Source of the DNA: Segatella buccae ATCC 33574
GTDB lineage: Bacteria; Bacteroidota; Bacteroidia; Bacteroidales; Bacteroidaceae
NCBI RefSeq assembly: GCF_000184945.1
Contig: NZ_GL586311.1
Location: 2,479,323-2,543,322 of the forward strand
Length of the DNA stretch: 64,000 bases
Direction: 5' to 3'
Shown here: piece by piece, positions 34,923 through 43,341 of the stretch
How positions within the stretch are numbered: the first letter of the stretch is position 1
Layout: each line of letters opens with the position of its first letter
Position numbers and translations under genes: made by a program
Notes under the pieces: model-generated
Seen by the model: the letters and a program-made list of their open reading frames with translations, nothing else
Databases searched by the model: none
What the model was told of the DNA's origin: nothing

Positions 34923-35378
34923 ATGGAAACAATTTTAGCTATTGCCGGTAAGCCTGGACTCTATCGTCTGGTTTCACGCGGCAAGATGAATCTGATTGTG
35001 GAATCTCTCGACCAAGCCAAAAAGCGTATGCCGGCTTTTGCCAGCGACCGCGTCACCAGTCTGGCCGATATAGCCATGTACACCGACGCAGAAGACATCC
35101 CCTTGTGGCAGGTGCTTGAGAATGTAGGCAAGAAAGAAAACGGCCAAGAGAGTGCTTTTAACTACAAGAAGGCTTCCGCCACCGAGCTTCACGCCTATTT
35201 CGCAGAAGTGCTTCCCGACTACGACCGCGACCGTGTGCATGACAGCGACATCAAGAAGCTGTTGCAGTGGTATAACATCCTCATACAAAACGGTTACAAC
35301 AATTTCAAGGAAGTGTTGGCTCCCACCGAGGGTGATAACGTAGACAACCGCACCGACGCACCGGTAGCAACCAAGTAA
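34923..35378 (+). CDS. DUF5606-family protein
   Basis: 151 residues, soluble. The opening METILAIAGKPGLYRLVSRGKMNLIVES is the characteristic start of this Bacteroidetes family, with an SH3-like small barrel expected, followed by helices (FNYKKASATELHAYFAEVLPDYDRDRVHDSDIKKLLQWYN) and a polar tail. Function unknown. It follows coaE by 16 bases and is probably the last housekeeping gene of the operon. Confidence 0.85.
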   Translation: METILAIAGKPGLYRLVSRGKMNLIVESLDQAKKRMPAFASDRVTSLADIAMYTDAEDIPLWQVLENVGKKENGQESAFNYKKASATELHAYFAEVLPDYDRDRVHDSDIKKLLQWYNILIQNGYNNFKEVLAPTEGDNVDNRTDAPVATK

Positions 35379-35401
35379 GGCGGCATCTGCCACCCCACAC
35401 C

Positions 35402-37813
35402 ATGAGGCAAACCTTTTTTCTCCTCCTTGGGTTGTTGAGCCTGTCGCTCTCAGCCCGTCCCTTGAGCCGTGTCACCCGCTACGATGAAAATCGGATTCCG
35501 GAACAATGGCATGTCACACGGGCTCTTCAAGACCGTTGGGGATTTCTATGGTTTGCCACATGGAACGGGCTCAACCGTTTCGACGGTTACGAACTGGTCA
35601 CCTTCAAGTCGCAAGCCGGAGACGGTTGCGATATGAAAACCGACCGTATTCGCGACATACGCGAAAACAAACAAGGCGACATCTTTTGCAAGACCGATGA
35701 CCATTGGTATCTTTTCTCCCAACACTCAGGGCGTTTTAGTCCTGTAAGCGAATCGGAAAACCACCGACTCAACAGCGAATATGCACACCGGCAGGCCCAT
35801 CTAATACATGACAATGACAGCCTGCGCATGGAACTCACCGACCGACAAGGCTCCAAATGGCTCATCGCCGACAACTTCCTGCTCAAAACATCCTATTTCG
35901 ACTCGCCGGTTACACCGTTTCCCTCTTCACCACTCAAAGAACACATACGCGCCTTTTTGCTCGACAACCGCCATCGCTATTGGGTGGCCGGAAAAGACCG
36001 GCAAGGCACGGTAAGGCTTTTCACCCAAGACCATCGACTTTTGGGCTATCTCACTCCCAACGGTACACTCTCCCCATCTCCCCACCCATTCGGGCATCCC
36101 ACTTACTGTCTCTTTCAAGCTGCCAACGGCACTATTTGGCTCGGCAGCAAACCCGACGGCCTGTTTGCTCTGAAAGAGCATAATGGGCATTTCTCCATAT
36201 CTCATTTCGAACCGGCCAAGATAAATGGCAACCCCACGGCCAATCATGTCTACGACATCAAACAAGACACCCGCGGACGTCTTTGGATAGCCACCCTTGG
36301 CGACGGCATCTTCTGCTTGCAGAATGGCAAACTCGCCTCCATCCATTCCACCCGCAACCTCAAAGTGCGCTATTTGCATCTTACCCGCGACGGGTTCCTG
36401 CTCGCTGCCACCACTGAAGGACTGGCCATTGGGCGCATTCCCACCCATGGCAACGTGACACAAATGACTTTCCATATACATCGGAAAGAGGCACACAGAG
36501 CCTCAAGCCTGAGCAGTAGTGCCATCATGCATATACTCGAAGACAGCCACCACCGTCTCTTCGTATGCACGGAAAGCGGTGGCGTGAACCAATTACTCTC
36601 CACCGACCTTTCGACCCCAACCCTCCTCTTCCGCCACTTCAACTCCGGAAACGGACTCGATAACGATATCACACTCTCAATGGCCGAGCATGAAGGGTGC
36701 ATTTGGATTGTAGGCAACAACCGGCTCATGGTGCTCCATCCGGATAATGGCACGGTGGGCAACTACGACCAGAGTTTCTTCCACAACCGGTACCACTTCT
36801 CCGAAGCCCATCCTCTCCTGCTGCCCGACGGCCGTTGGCTCTTCGGCCTGCAAGATGGAGCATTCACCTTGCAACCCTCCATATTGAATCGCAACACCTA
36901 TACTCCCCGACTGCTGCTCACGGGCGTGCAGACCGGCCAAAGTGCAATGCGCTATGCCGTGTCCCGACTGCGCTCACTCACCTTGCCACCCGAAGAGCGA
37001 AATCTCACCCTCCAGTTTGCCGCTCTCGACCTGCGCGCTCCCGAAAACATCAACTATGCCTTCCGTCTGCACACGGGAGACAAATGGTCACAGCTCGGAC
37101 ATAACCACCGGCTCACCCTTCCCGACCTTGCCCCCGGTAACTACACCTTGCAACTCAAGAGTACCAATGCCGACGGCATTTGGGTAAACAATATCTACAC
37201 ACTTCGAATCGAAGTAGAACCACGGTTTTCCGAAACTTGGTGGGCTCACCTGCTCGGTCTGCTTTGCATCATAAGTCTGCTGGGTGGGGGCATCTACACG
37301 TGGTACTACATACGCCGCATACGCCACTTGCAGCACGAAACTCTTGAAGCCTATCTTGCCTTGCTTCATGCCAACGCTTCAAAAACACCATCTTCCTCCA
37401 CCCTTTCCCACGTAGAAACATCCCCCCAACCGGCTGTCCCGCCACCTTCACCCTCACTCTCGACAGCCGATGATGCTTTCATGAAGCGTGTGGTGTCATT
37501 TATCGAGAGCCACCTTTCCGACCCCGAAGCCAATATTGGAGACATGGCAGAAGCCACCGCCACCTCTCGCTCGGGTCTCAACCGAAAGATGAAACAGTTG
37601 CTGGGCATCACGCCTGCCGAGTTCCTGCGCGAGGCACGCATCAAGCATGCCTGCCGACTCCTTGCCGAGACCGACAACTCCATCTCCGAGGTAGCCTACA
37701 GTTGCGGTTTCAACGACCCAAAATATTTTGGGAAAATATTCCGCTCTTCCGTTGGCCAATCTCCATCCGACTACCGGGCAGAACGCACCGCACCAACTGA
37801 TGAACGGCTGTGA
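35402..37813 (+). CDS. Two-component-propeller sensor fused directly to AraC HTH (no kinase)
   Basis: 803 residues. A signal peptide (1-18) is followed by about a dozen Reg_prop blades (20-510; DRWGFLWFATWNGLNRFDG, GTIWLGSKPDGLFAL, GRLWIATLGDGIFCL, CIWIVGNNRL), a Y_Y_Y domain (about 530-615), one membrane helix (HLLGLLCIISLLGGGIYTWYYI, near 620), a Ser/Pro-rich linker and a C-terminal AraC-type HTH (695-790; GDMAEATATSRSGLNRKMKQ, SEVAYSCGFNDPKYFGKIFR). Hybrid systems of Bacteroides have kinase and receiver domains between helix and HTH; here they are absent. So this is a one-piece transmembrane transcription factor, probably sensing a glycan outside. Likely target: the esterase locus downstream. 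Confidence 0.88.
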   Translation: MRQTFFLLLGLLSLSLSARPLSRVTRYDENRIPEQWHVTRALQDRWGFLWFATWNGLNRFDGYELVTFKSQAGDGCDMKTDRIRDIRENKQGDIFCKTDDHWYLFSQHSGRFSPVSESENHRLNSEYAHRQAHLIHDNDSLRMELTDRQGSKWLIADNFLLKTSYFDSPVTPFPSSPLKEHIRAFLLDNRHRYWVAGKDRQGTVRLFTQDHRLLGYLTPNGTLSPSPHPFGHPTYCLFQAANGTIWLGSKPDGLFALKEHNGHFSISHFEPAKINGNPTANHVYDIKQDTRGRLWIATLGDGIFCLQNGKLASIHSTRNLKVRYLHLTRDGFLLAATTEGLAIGRIPTHGNVTQMTFHIHRKEAHRASSLSSSAIMHILEDSHHRLFVCTESGGVNQLLSTDLSTPTLLFRHFNSGNGLDNDITLSMAEHEGCIWIVGNNRLMVLHPDNGTVGNYDQSFFHNRYHFSEAHPLLLPDGRWLFGLQDGAFTLQPSILNRNTYTPRLLLTGVQTGQSAMRYAVSRLRSLTLPPEERNLTLQFAALDLRAPENINYAFRLHTGDKWSQLGHNHRLTLPDLAPGNYTLQLKSTNADGIWVNNIYTLRIEVEPRFSETWWAHLLGLLCIISLLGGGIYTWYYIRRIRHLQHETLEAYLALLHANASKTPSSSTLSHVETSPQPAVPPPSPSLSTADDAFMKRVVSFIESHLSDPEANIGDMAEATATSRSGLNRKMKQLLGITPAEFLREARIKHACRLLAETDNSISEVAYSCGFNDPKYFGKIFRSSVGQSPSDYRAERTAPTDERL

Positions 37814-37839
37814 GCCTTGTCAGAATTATTCACCTCCAA

Positions 37840-37871
37840 TTTGTATTTCCACCTTTCTTATATTATCTTTG
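37840..37871 (+). promoter_or_regulatory. Strong promoter in the regulator-esterase spacer
   Basis: TTTG (37840-37843), 20-base spacer, TATCTTTG (37864-37871): an exact consensus match. The start would be near 37878, only a few bases before a terminator hairpin. Confidence 0.8.
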
Positions 37872-37880
37872 CAACAGCCA

Positions 37881-37907
37881 AGGGAGCACATAAATGCTCC
37901 CTTTTTT
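37881..37907 (+). terminator. Intrinsic terminator right after the 37840 promoter
   Basis: AGGGAGCA / TGCTCCCT around CATAAA, followed by TTTTTT. It may end the regulator gene transcript (stop at 37813) and at the same time attenuate transcription from the promoter just upstream. Confidence 0.75.
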
Positions 37908-38325
37908 CAGTTCCCTACTTCCCCAAAGGTGGAACAGCCCCTTCCGTGGGTATCATCAGGCCCGAATGGTCGTGTAAAAGGGGCACACCGGCATCGACGA
38001 TCGGCCCGAGCGGGCGTCCAAGTGTGCCCGTTTCACATTTTCATTCGGCCTCCCCGACAAGCAAAGTCCCCCATTCTTATTTTTTTCGGACAGCCCAACG
38101 CCACCACTATACTTTTATGCCTGAAAACCATGTAAGCCTTTTTCATTTTCCGTGTATGCTTCGCGCTATACTCTTCAGCATTCCCCCAACTGGCACGCAA
38201 AGCCCGGAGAAACTTGCATCATGACACAAAAGCCCCCCACATTTTCCATAATATCACCCCTCCCCATCGCAGTTTCCATATTACCTTTGCACAAAAACAT
38301 AACTTGACAATCTATTAAAACAAGC
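37908..38325 (+). other. GC-rich structured region and esterase leader
   Basis: GGGCACAC (37981-37988) pairs with GTGTGCCC (38022-38029); inside lies GCCC / GGGC with a GAGC loop, and a CCCAAAGGTGG-type stem precedes it. Open frames here have no family features. A second -7 box TACCTTTG at 38282-38289 without a clear -33 precedes the esterase ATG at 38326. Candidate small RNA or regulated leader. Confidence 0.45.
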
Positions 38326-39291
38326 ATGATGAAAAACTTCAAATCTTTAACTGCCATTGGCGTGGCACTGATGCTCTCACTCCCCACGGCAGGTATCAAA
38401 GTACACACCATCGGTGATTCCACCATGGCCAACTACGAAGAAAACCGCGTGACGCGCGGATGGGCACAGTATCTGCAATTATTTCTGGAGGGAGTGACGG
38501 TGAACAACCGGGCCAAAGGAGGTGCCAGCAGCAAGAGCTTCTATCGGGAGGCAGCTTACTGGCAAAGCGTGAAACGACAGATGGAAGCCGGTGACTACGT
38601 GCTCATCCAATTTGCCCACAACGATGAGAAAACCGGTGGAACCGACGGCGATTCGCTCATCGCCTACTATCGGTACATGGGTAACGATAGTGCAGCCCGG
38701 GCAGTGGACTATCGGGGGACAACACCTTTCGACACCTACAAGCAATATCTCCGGCGCTATGTTAATGAGACGCGCCAAGCCGGTTGCACGCCTGTATTCG
38801 TCAGCCCTATATGCCGTCTGTATTTCGATGCCCACGACATCCGTCGCAATGGTCGGCACGACTTGGGCGACAAGTTCAACTACATAGATTCCAACGGTCT
38901 GAAGACCGCCCAAAAGAGACCGGCCGATGACCATACCATGGACTACGTATGGCAAATGAGACAGGTGGCCGAAGAAATGAAAGTGCCGTTTCTCGACCTC
39001 ACCGAAGCCACCCGCCACCTCTTTCTCAGCTATGGTGACACCCAATGCCACACATTGCTGAGCGACGGCAATGGCAGCACCCACCTCAATGCCACCGGAG
39101 CCACTCTCATTGCCCGTCTGGCAGCCCAACTCATGAAAGACAATGGCATATTGGCCTCCCATGTGAGGCTGACAAAGGAGCCGAATGTACTCTCTACAAT
39201 GCCAATTTCAACACATTCCACACCGTCACAAACACCACTTTTACAGCCACTTACACTCCCTACAACAGCTACCCGATCAACCTCGCACTGA
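38326..39291 (+). CDS. GDSL/SGNH esterase (rhamnogalacturonan acetylesterase-like), C-terminus frameshifted
   Basis: 321 residues as it stands. A signal peptide (1-22) leads into an SGNH hydrolase: block I HTIGDSTMANY with nucleophile Ser32, block II NRAKGGASSKSF, block III IQFAHNDEKTGG, and block V with the His in STHLNATGA. This group removes acetyl groups from rhamnogalacturonan in pectin. After about residue 285 the frame turns into low-complexity Thr/Ser/Pro. The reading frame at +2 continues with structured-looking protein up to 39440, apart from one TGA at 39315, right before a terminator. So the enzyme core is intact but the C-terminal tail has decayed. Confidence 0.82.
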   Translation: MMKNFKSLTAIGVALMLSLPTAGIKVHTIGDSTMANYEENRVTRGWAQYLQLFLEGVTVNNRAKGGASSKSFYREAAYWQSVKRQMEAGDYVLIQFAHNDEKTGGTDGDSLIAYYRYMGNDSAARAVDYRGTTPFDTYKQYLRRYVNETRQAGCTPVFVSPICRLYFDAHDIRRNGRHDLGDKFNYIDSNGLKTAQKRPADDHTMDYVWQMRQVAEEMKVPFLDLTEATRHLFLSYGDTQCHTLLSDGNGSTHLNATGATLIARLAAQLMKDNGILASHVRLTKEPNVLSTMPISTHSTPSQTPLLQPLTLPTTATRSTSH

Positions 39292-39440
39292 CCGAATGGC
39301 ACACAAAAACCTCATGAACAAAACTCGAAGTCCACACCATCAATGATGTGTCCTATCATGAGGAAGACACCGACACGAAACTCACGCCCCCCAACAACCT
39401 CCTCCTCACTTTTGTGGGCAGGAAAGCTGATAGTCATTAG
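39186..39440 (+). pseudogene. Frameshifted C-terminal remnant of the esterase gene
   Basis: In the +2 frame relative to the esterase the sequence reads CTLYNANFNTFHTVTNTTFT, continues to EWHTKTS, meets TGA at 39315-39317, and goes on TKLEVHTINDVSYHEEDTDT to LLLTFVGRKADSH before TAG at 39438-39440. The terminator at 39461 follows directly, which marks this as the original gene end. Confidence 0.55.
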
Positions 39441-39460
39441 ATAACAAAAGAGCACGCCGA

Positions 39461-39503
39461 ATGCGCCATATTGTCTTTACCTCATGACAATATGGCGCAT
39501 TTT
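39461..39503 (+). terminator. Terminator after the esterase remnant
   Basis: A 15-bp perfect stem ATGCGCCATATTGTC / GACAATATGGCGCAT with a ten-base loop, then TTT. Confidence 0.8.
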
Positions 39504-39629
39504 CCGCATTGGTATGTAACTTGCAATACCATCATACGTAAACGCCAAGGCAATGTCTGCCACAAGCAGCCGCCTCCGCGTAGCAAGGAAAGAATATACA
39601 AACCCTTTAAACAAATAGGAGACAAGACT

Positions 39630-40046
39630 ATGATACCTGCTTATAGAAATTCGTGGATTCCCGAAGTGTTCAACGACTTTTTCACCGCTGCCAACATGCC
39701 GAAAGCTAATGCCACGGCTCCCGCTATCAACGTGAGGGAGTTTCAAGACAAATATGTCGTGGATGTGGCTGCCCCGGGTATGCGCAAAGAAGACTTCGAT
39801 GTGAACATCAATGCTGACGGCGACCTCACTATTAAAATGGAGAACAAGCGCGAACAGGCGCAAGAACAAGTACACTACTTACGTCGCGAGTTTGCCTACG
39901 CAAAGTTTGAACAAACACTCATCCTGCCCGAAGATGTGGACAAGGAAAAGATTGCAGCCCGTGTGGCCGACGGAGTGCTTACCATCGAACTGCCCAAAGT
40001 GAAGGTGGAAGAACAGAAGATAGCCCGACAAATCAGTATCGGATAG
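39630..40046 (+). CDS. Small heat-shock protein, Hsp20 family
   Basis: 138 residues from the start at 39630, which has AGGAGA nine bases upstream; the frame is open far upstream but without conservation. An alpha-crystallin domain fills residues about 35-138: INVREFQDKYVVDVAAPGMRKEDFDVNI, YLRREFAYAKFEQTLILPEDVD, ARVADGVLTIELPK with the GVLTI signature, and the IARQISIG end. It prevents aggregation of unfolding proteins. A GGTAT / ATACC inverted repeat at about 39511-39531 upstream could be a heat-shock operator, but this is weak. Confidence 0.93.
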   Translation: MIPAYRNSWIPEVFNDFFTAANMPKANATAPAINVREFQDKYVVDVAAPGMRKEDFDVNINADGDLTIKMENKREQAQEQVHYLRREFAYAKFEQTLILPEDVDKEKIAARVADGVLTIELPKVKVEEQKIARQISIG

Positions 40047-40165
40047 ACTGTCAGGCCGACAATAACAAAGAAGATTGATAACAGATAAAACATAATGGTT
40101 AACGACAGAACCTAAAAACTCGGCCGTGAGGCTATCTTAATAGGTGTTATTTTGATTGACAAAAG

Positions 40166-40206
40166 GACAAATCCCTGCAGGCATGGCTGCCTTGCAGGGA
40201 TTTGTC
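40166..40206 (-). terminator. Terminator between hsp20 and the barrel-protein gene
   Basis: GACAAATCCCTGCA / TGCAGGGATTTGTC (14 bp), followed on the minus strand by CCTTTTG. It ends the minus-strand barrel gene and may also serve hsp20. Confidence 0.75.
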
Positions 40207-40216
40207 GCATATATGG

Positions 40217-43198
40217 CTACATCATTGGCCCTCCGAAGCCTCCGCCACCGGGACGCCTTCCGCCACCGAAGCCACCGTGATCTCCCCGAAATTCAGGACG
40301 GCCAAAATCGGGTCGGCGACCGTCACCGGGCCTGCGCATCTGTTCACGAGCTTCTTTACCTCCGAAGAGATTGAGCCGGTAGATGGCATGGAACATAGCA
40401 TAGCTGTTGATGCTGTTGTACTCGGTGTCGGCACGCTGTATGGCATTGATCGTACGACTGAAGTTGCTCTGCCGGTGCAAGATGTCGAACAGTTGCAGGC
40501 TCAGCGTTAAGGCGTTACCCTTGAGAAGCCCCTGCGAGAGCTGTGCGTTCCACACCAGTTCGTTCGTGTTCATCGAAGCATCGCTATAGCCCCGCCGACT
40601 GTTCTGATGTATGTCGGTAGAGAGCCGCATGCCCCACGGCAGACTGAGGTTCAACGTAGCTCCGTAGGCAAACTGCCAAGTGTCGAGATCGCTCTGCGAC
40701 TGAAGCAGGTTGCGGGCATGGGTGTAATTGAACGAGCCGTCGAGTTCCACCTCCAACCACTCGTTGCGATAGCCTCCGGCAAGTCGCTCACCAAGCATGA
40801 GTGTGCGAGTGCGGTTGCGCTGCGAGTCGCTCAACCTATTCAGACTCAAATAGCCCACATAGTTGTTGAAGTTGACATTGGTAAAGGTATTCACATTCCA
40901 ATAGCCCGCAGAGTCAATGGCTGTGTTGAACATAAACGCACCATTTGCATCCCAATTACCGTTGATATTCTCCGGCCTGGTGGTTCGTCCACCCGTGGTT
41001 TCATCGTAGGTCACCTTGTCGGCTATGCTGTTGCGGGTGGTCGAGAAGTTGACGAAGGTCATGATGGCTTGTTGACGACGCTCCATGTAGTTGTTGTAGA
41101 ACAGTCGGAACCGATTGGTGAACGAGGGCTTCAGGCCGGGATTACCTTTAGAGACATTGAGCGGATCGCTGTCGTCGGTGATGTCGAGCAACTGGCTCAT
41201 CGAAGGTTGCGACGTGGTGCCACGATAGTTGATGCGCAGATTGCTCACTTTGCTAAAACGATAGCGGAAATCGAATGTCGGCGAGAAGTTGGTCACCGTG
41301 CGCGTAGTGTCCACATGGATGCCCTGATAGTCTTGCAGATATTTCGACTCTTGCGGCTGCACCATAATGCCCGCATTGAGATTATACTTCTTACGCACAA
41401 GCCGGAGCATGAGCTGCAACTCGTGGATATAGTTGCGATATTCGGAGTAGCGGCTCAAATCGTTGTCAAGATAATAGTCAAGCGGATGGGGAAGCCGGGA
41501 AAGATAGCTGTCCCAGCCTCTGTAGGCCGGCGTCAAACCCGAAAAGAAGCCTTCACCAAGATTGCTGAAATCATAGGTGTCGCGGTCGCTCTTGCTATAA
41601 TTATAGGTGAACTTGTAGCTCAACTGCAAGAAAGTGGCCCGCCAAAGTGGTTCGCTGTAGGTGGCCTGGGCACTGTAGCTGTAGTTGCGTGTCGGGGTGA
41701 GACTGTAACGGTTGGTCTGATAGGTGGAATCGAGACCAAGCGCGTTTCGCACCATATACAGATGCACGGCATTAGTGGAAAGACTTCTCACGTCAGTCTT
41801 GCCGTAGCTGCCATCCACACGGAGAGTGAAATTGCGGCCACCGCTGCCCAACCGCCGGTTGTATTGCAACATACCACGCAGGCTGTTGCTGCTATTGTAA
41901 CTGATACTATTGTTATCTTGCGTGTTCATTATCAGACTGTCGGCAGCTAACTTGGCGATGCTCTCCGCCGTGAGAGGTGCAGTCACATAGAGATAGGGGT
42001 TGTCGTTATAGCTGGCCGAGAAACGATGGGCGCGCCCGTCGCCCGTACTCCACGTGAAAGAGGGGCGGAACATGATGTCGGTCAGCGTGTCGGGCTGCCA
42101 CTCCAGGCGCATGCGACCGTCCCAACTGTTGCTACGTGTGTAGTTCTGGCGGACGCTGTTGGAGAATGCCCCTACACGACTGACGAAATTCTCTGCCGAA
42201 GTCGTGGAATAGGCATCGCCATCGGAGTGGTTCCAACGCAGACTCGCATCCACCTTCAACCTGTTTTTCTCCTCATAGTTATAGTTGGCTCCCACCATCT
42301 TCGAGGCGTTGAGTCCCTGCCTGCCGCCTCCGAAATGGCCCCGACCGCCACCTCCGGGAAAACCACGGTCATTGGTGTTGTTGGCCTGTGCAAAAAGCAT
42401 CAGACGTTGCTTGTCGTTGAACCATGCACCCATCATGCGCTCGGCATAGCGGTCGTGCGTTCCGGCGGCGAGGTCAATATTGGAAAACACACCTTTGTTC
42501 ATACCCGGTTTGATGCCAAAATCAAGCACGGTCTGCTCCTCACCATCATCTATGCCCGTCACCCGGGAGAGATCGCTGCGCTCGTCGTAGGCTTTGATTT
42601 TATCCACAATGGAGGTGGGCAGGTTTTTCAAAGCCGTCTTGGTGTCTCCCACCATAAACTCCTTGCCGTCGACAAGTATCTTCTTCACCTCCTTACCATT
42701 GATTTTAATGGTCCCGTTGTCGTCTACCTCTGCACCGGGAAGCCGCTTTACCAGCTCTTCTATCGTCGAACCTTCGGGAGTGCGGAAGGCTGCAGAGTTA
42801 TAAACAAAGGTATCTTCCTTGAGCACCACCTTTTGTGCCTGGGCCGTCACCACAGCCCCTTTGAGCATGACGGCATCGGCACCCACAACAATCTTTCCCA
42901 TATCCAAATCCTTTGCATGGGATATCTCTACGCGCTTCACGGTGGTCTGATAGCCCACATTCGAGATTTTCAAAAGATACTTTCCGTCGGCCGGTGCCGT
43001 GATGCGGAAGAGTCCTTTCTCATCCGTAATGGCCCCGCCCACATACGTGCTGTCGGTCTTGAGCAGTTGGACGGTGGTTTGCATCATGGGCTCCTGCGTG
43101 TCACGATCCACCACTGTCCCTCTGATGAACCTGTCCTGTGCATTCACAACGATTGTTGCCAGCAGCAGTACGGTCAATAATAATGTTTTCTTCATCAA
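40217..43198 (-). CDS. Outer-membrane beta-barrel protein with carboxypeptidase-regulatory-like plug
   Basis: 993 residues. A signal peptide (1-20, ending VNAQ) is followed by a carboxypeptidase-D regulatory-like domain (RGTVVDRDTQEPMMQTTVQLL, to about 110), a TonB-receptor plug-like part (RTPEGSTIEELVKRLPGAEVDDNGTIKINGKEVKKILVDGK written here as its start and end near residues 138-178), then a large barrel. The family is the TonB-dependent-receptor-like OMP_b-brl_3 type. The C-terminus is unusual: about 40 residues rich in Gly, Arg and Pro (RRPGDGRRPDFGRPE...), with a similar GGGGRGHFGGGRQG loop near residue 282. No SusD partner is adjacent, so it is probably not a standard SusCD transporter. 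Substrate unknown. Confidence 0.82.
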   Translation of the reverse strand: MMKKTLLLTVLLLATIVVNAQDRFIRGTVVDRDTQEPMMQTTVQLLKTDSTYVGGAITDEKGLFRITAPADGKYLLKISNVGYQTTVKRVEISHAKDLDMGKIVVGADAVMLKGAVVTAQAQKVVLKEDTFVYNSAAFRTPEGSTIEELVKRLPGAEVDDNGTIKINGKEVKKILVDGKEFMVGDTKTALKNLPTSIVDKIKAYDERSDLSRVTGIDDGEEQTVLDFGIKPGMNKGVFSNIDLAAGTHDRYAERMMGAWFNDKQRLMLFAQANNTNDRGFPGGGGRGHFGGGRQGLNASKMVGANYNYEEKNRLKVDASLRWNHSDGDAYSTTSAENFVSRVGAFSNSVRQNYTRSNSWDGRMRLEWQPDTLTDIMFRPSFTWSTGDGRAHRFSASYNDNPYLYVTAPLTAESIAKLAADSLIMNTQDNNSISYNSSNSLRGMLQYNRRLGSGGRNFTLRVDGSYGKTDVRSLSTNAVHLYMVRNALGLDSTYQTNRYSLTPTRNYSYSAQATYSEPLWRATFLQLSYKFTYNYSKSDRDTYDFSNLGEGFFSGLTPAYRGWDSYLSRLPHPLDYYLDNDLSRYSEYRNYIHELQLMLRLVRKKYNLNAGIMVQPQESKYLQDYQGIHVDTTRTVTNFSPTFDFRYRFSKVSNLRINYRGTTSQPSMSQLLDITDDSDPLNVSKGNPGLKPSFTNRFRLFYNNYMERRQQAIMTFVNFSTTRNSIADKVTYDETTGGRTTRPENINGNWDANGAFMFNTAIDSAGYWNVNTFTNVNFNNYVGYLSLNRLSDSQRNRTRTLMLGERLAGGYRNEWLEVELDGSFNYTHARNLLQSQSDLDTWQFAYGATLNLSLPWGMRLSTDIHQNSRRGYSDASMNTNELVWNAQLSQGLLKGNALTLSLQLFDILHRQSNFSRTINAIQRADTEYNSINSYAMFHAIYRLNLFGGKEAREQMRRPGDGRRPDFGRPEFRGDHGGFGGGRRPGGGGFGGPMM

Positions 43199-43283
43199 AG
43201 CTGTTTATCAATGTCTACTATGCTCTTTTAGACGGGAGGGGAGAAAAATAGTTTAACGGAATGGGAGAAAAAGGGAATAAAAC

Positions 43284-43314
43284 TTTGCACATTTAACGGA
43301 AAAAGCTAACTTTG
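43284..43314 (+). promoter_or_regulatory. Promoter of aroB
   Basis: TTTG (43284-43287), 19-base spacer, TAACTTTG (43307-43314). The start near 43321 rules out the ATG at 43312 and supports the one at 43342. Confidence 0.85.
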
Positions 43315-43341
43315 CCAATGGATTTATCAGTAGAAGCAAGC

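Noticed and set aside
37940..38060. tRNA- or tmRNA-like gene in the structured spacer
   Set aside because: No cloverleaf with anticodon and T arm, no CCA end and no tag frame.
40607..43180. Two long plus-strand frames (447 and 384 codons) opposite the outer-membrane barrel gene
   Set aside because: Shadows of the barrel gene; no domain, signal or start context.
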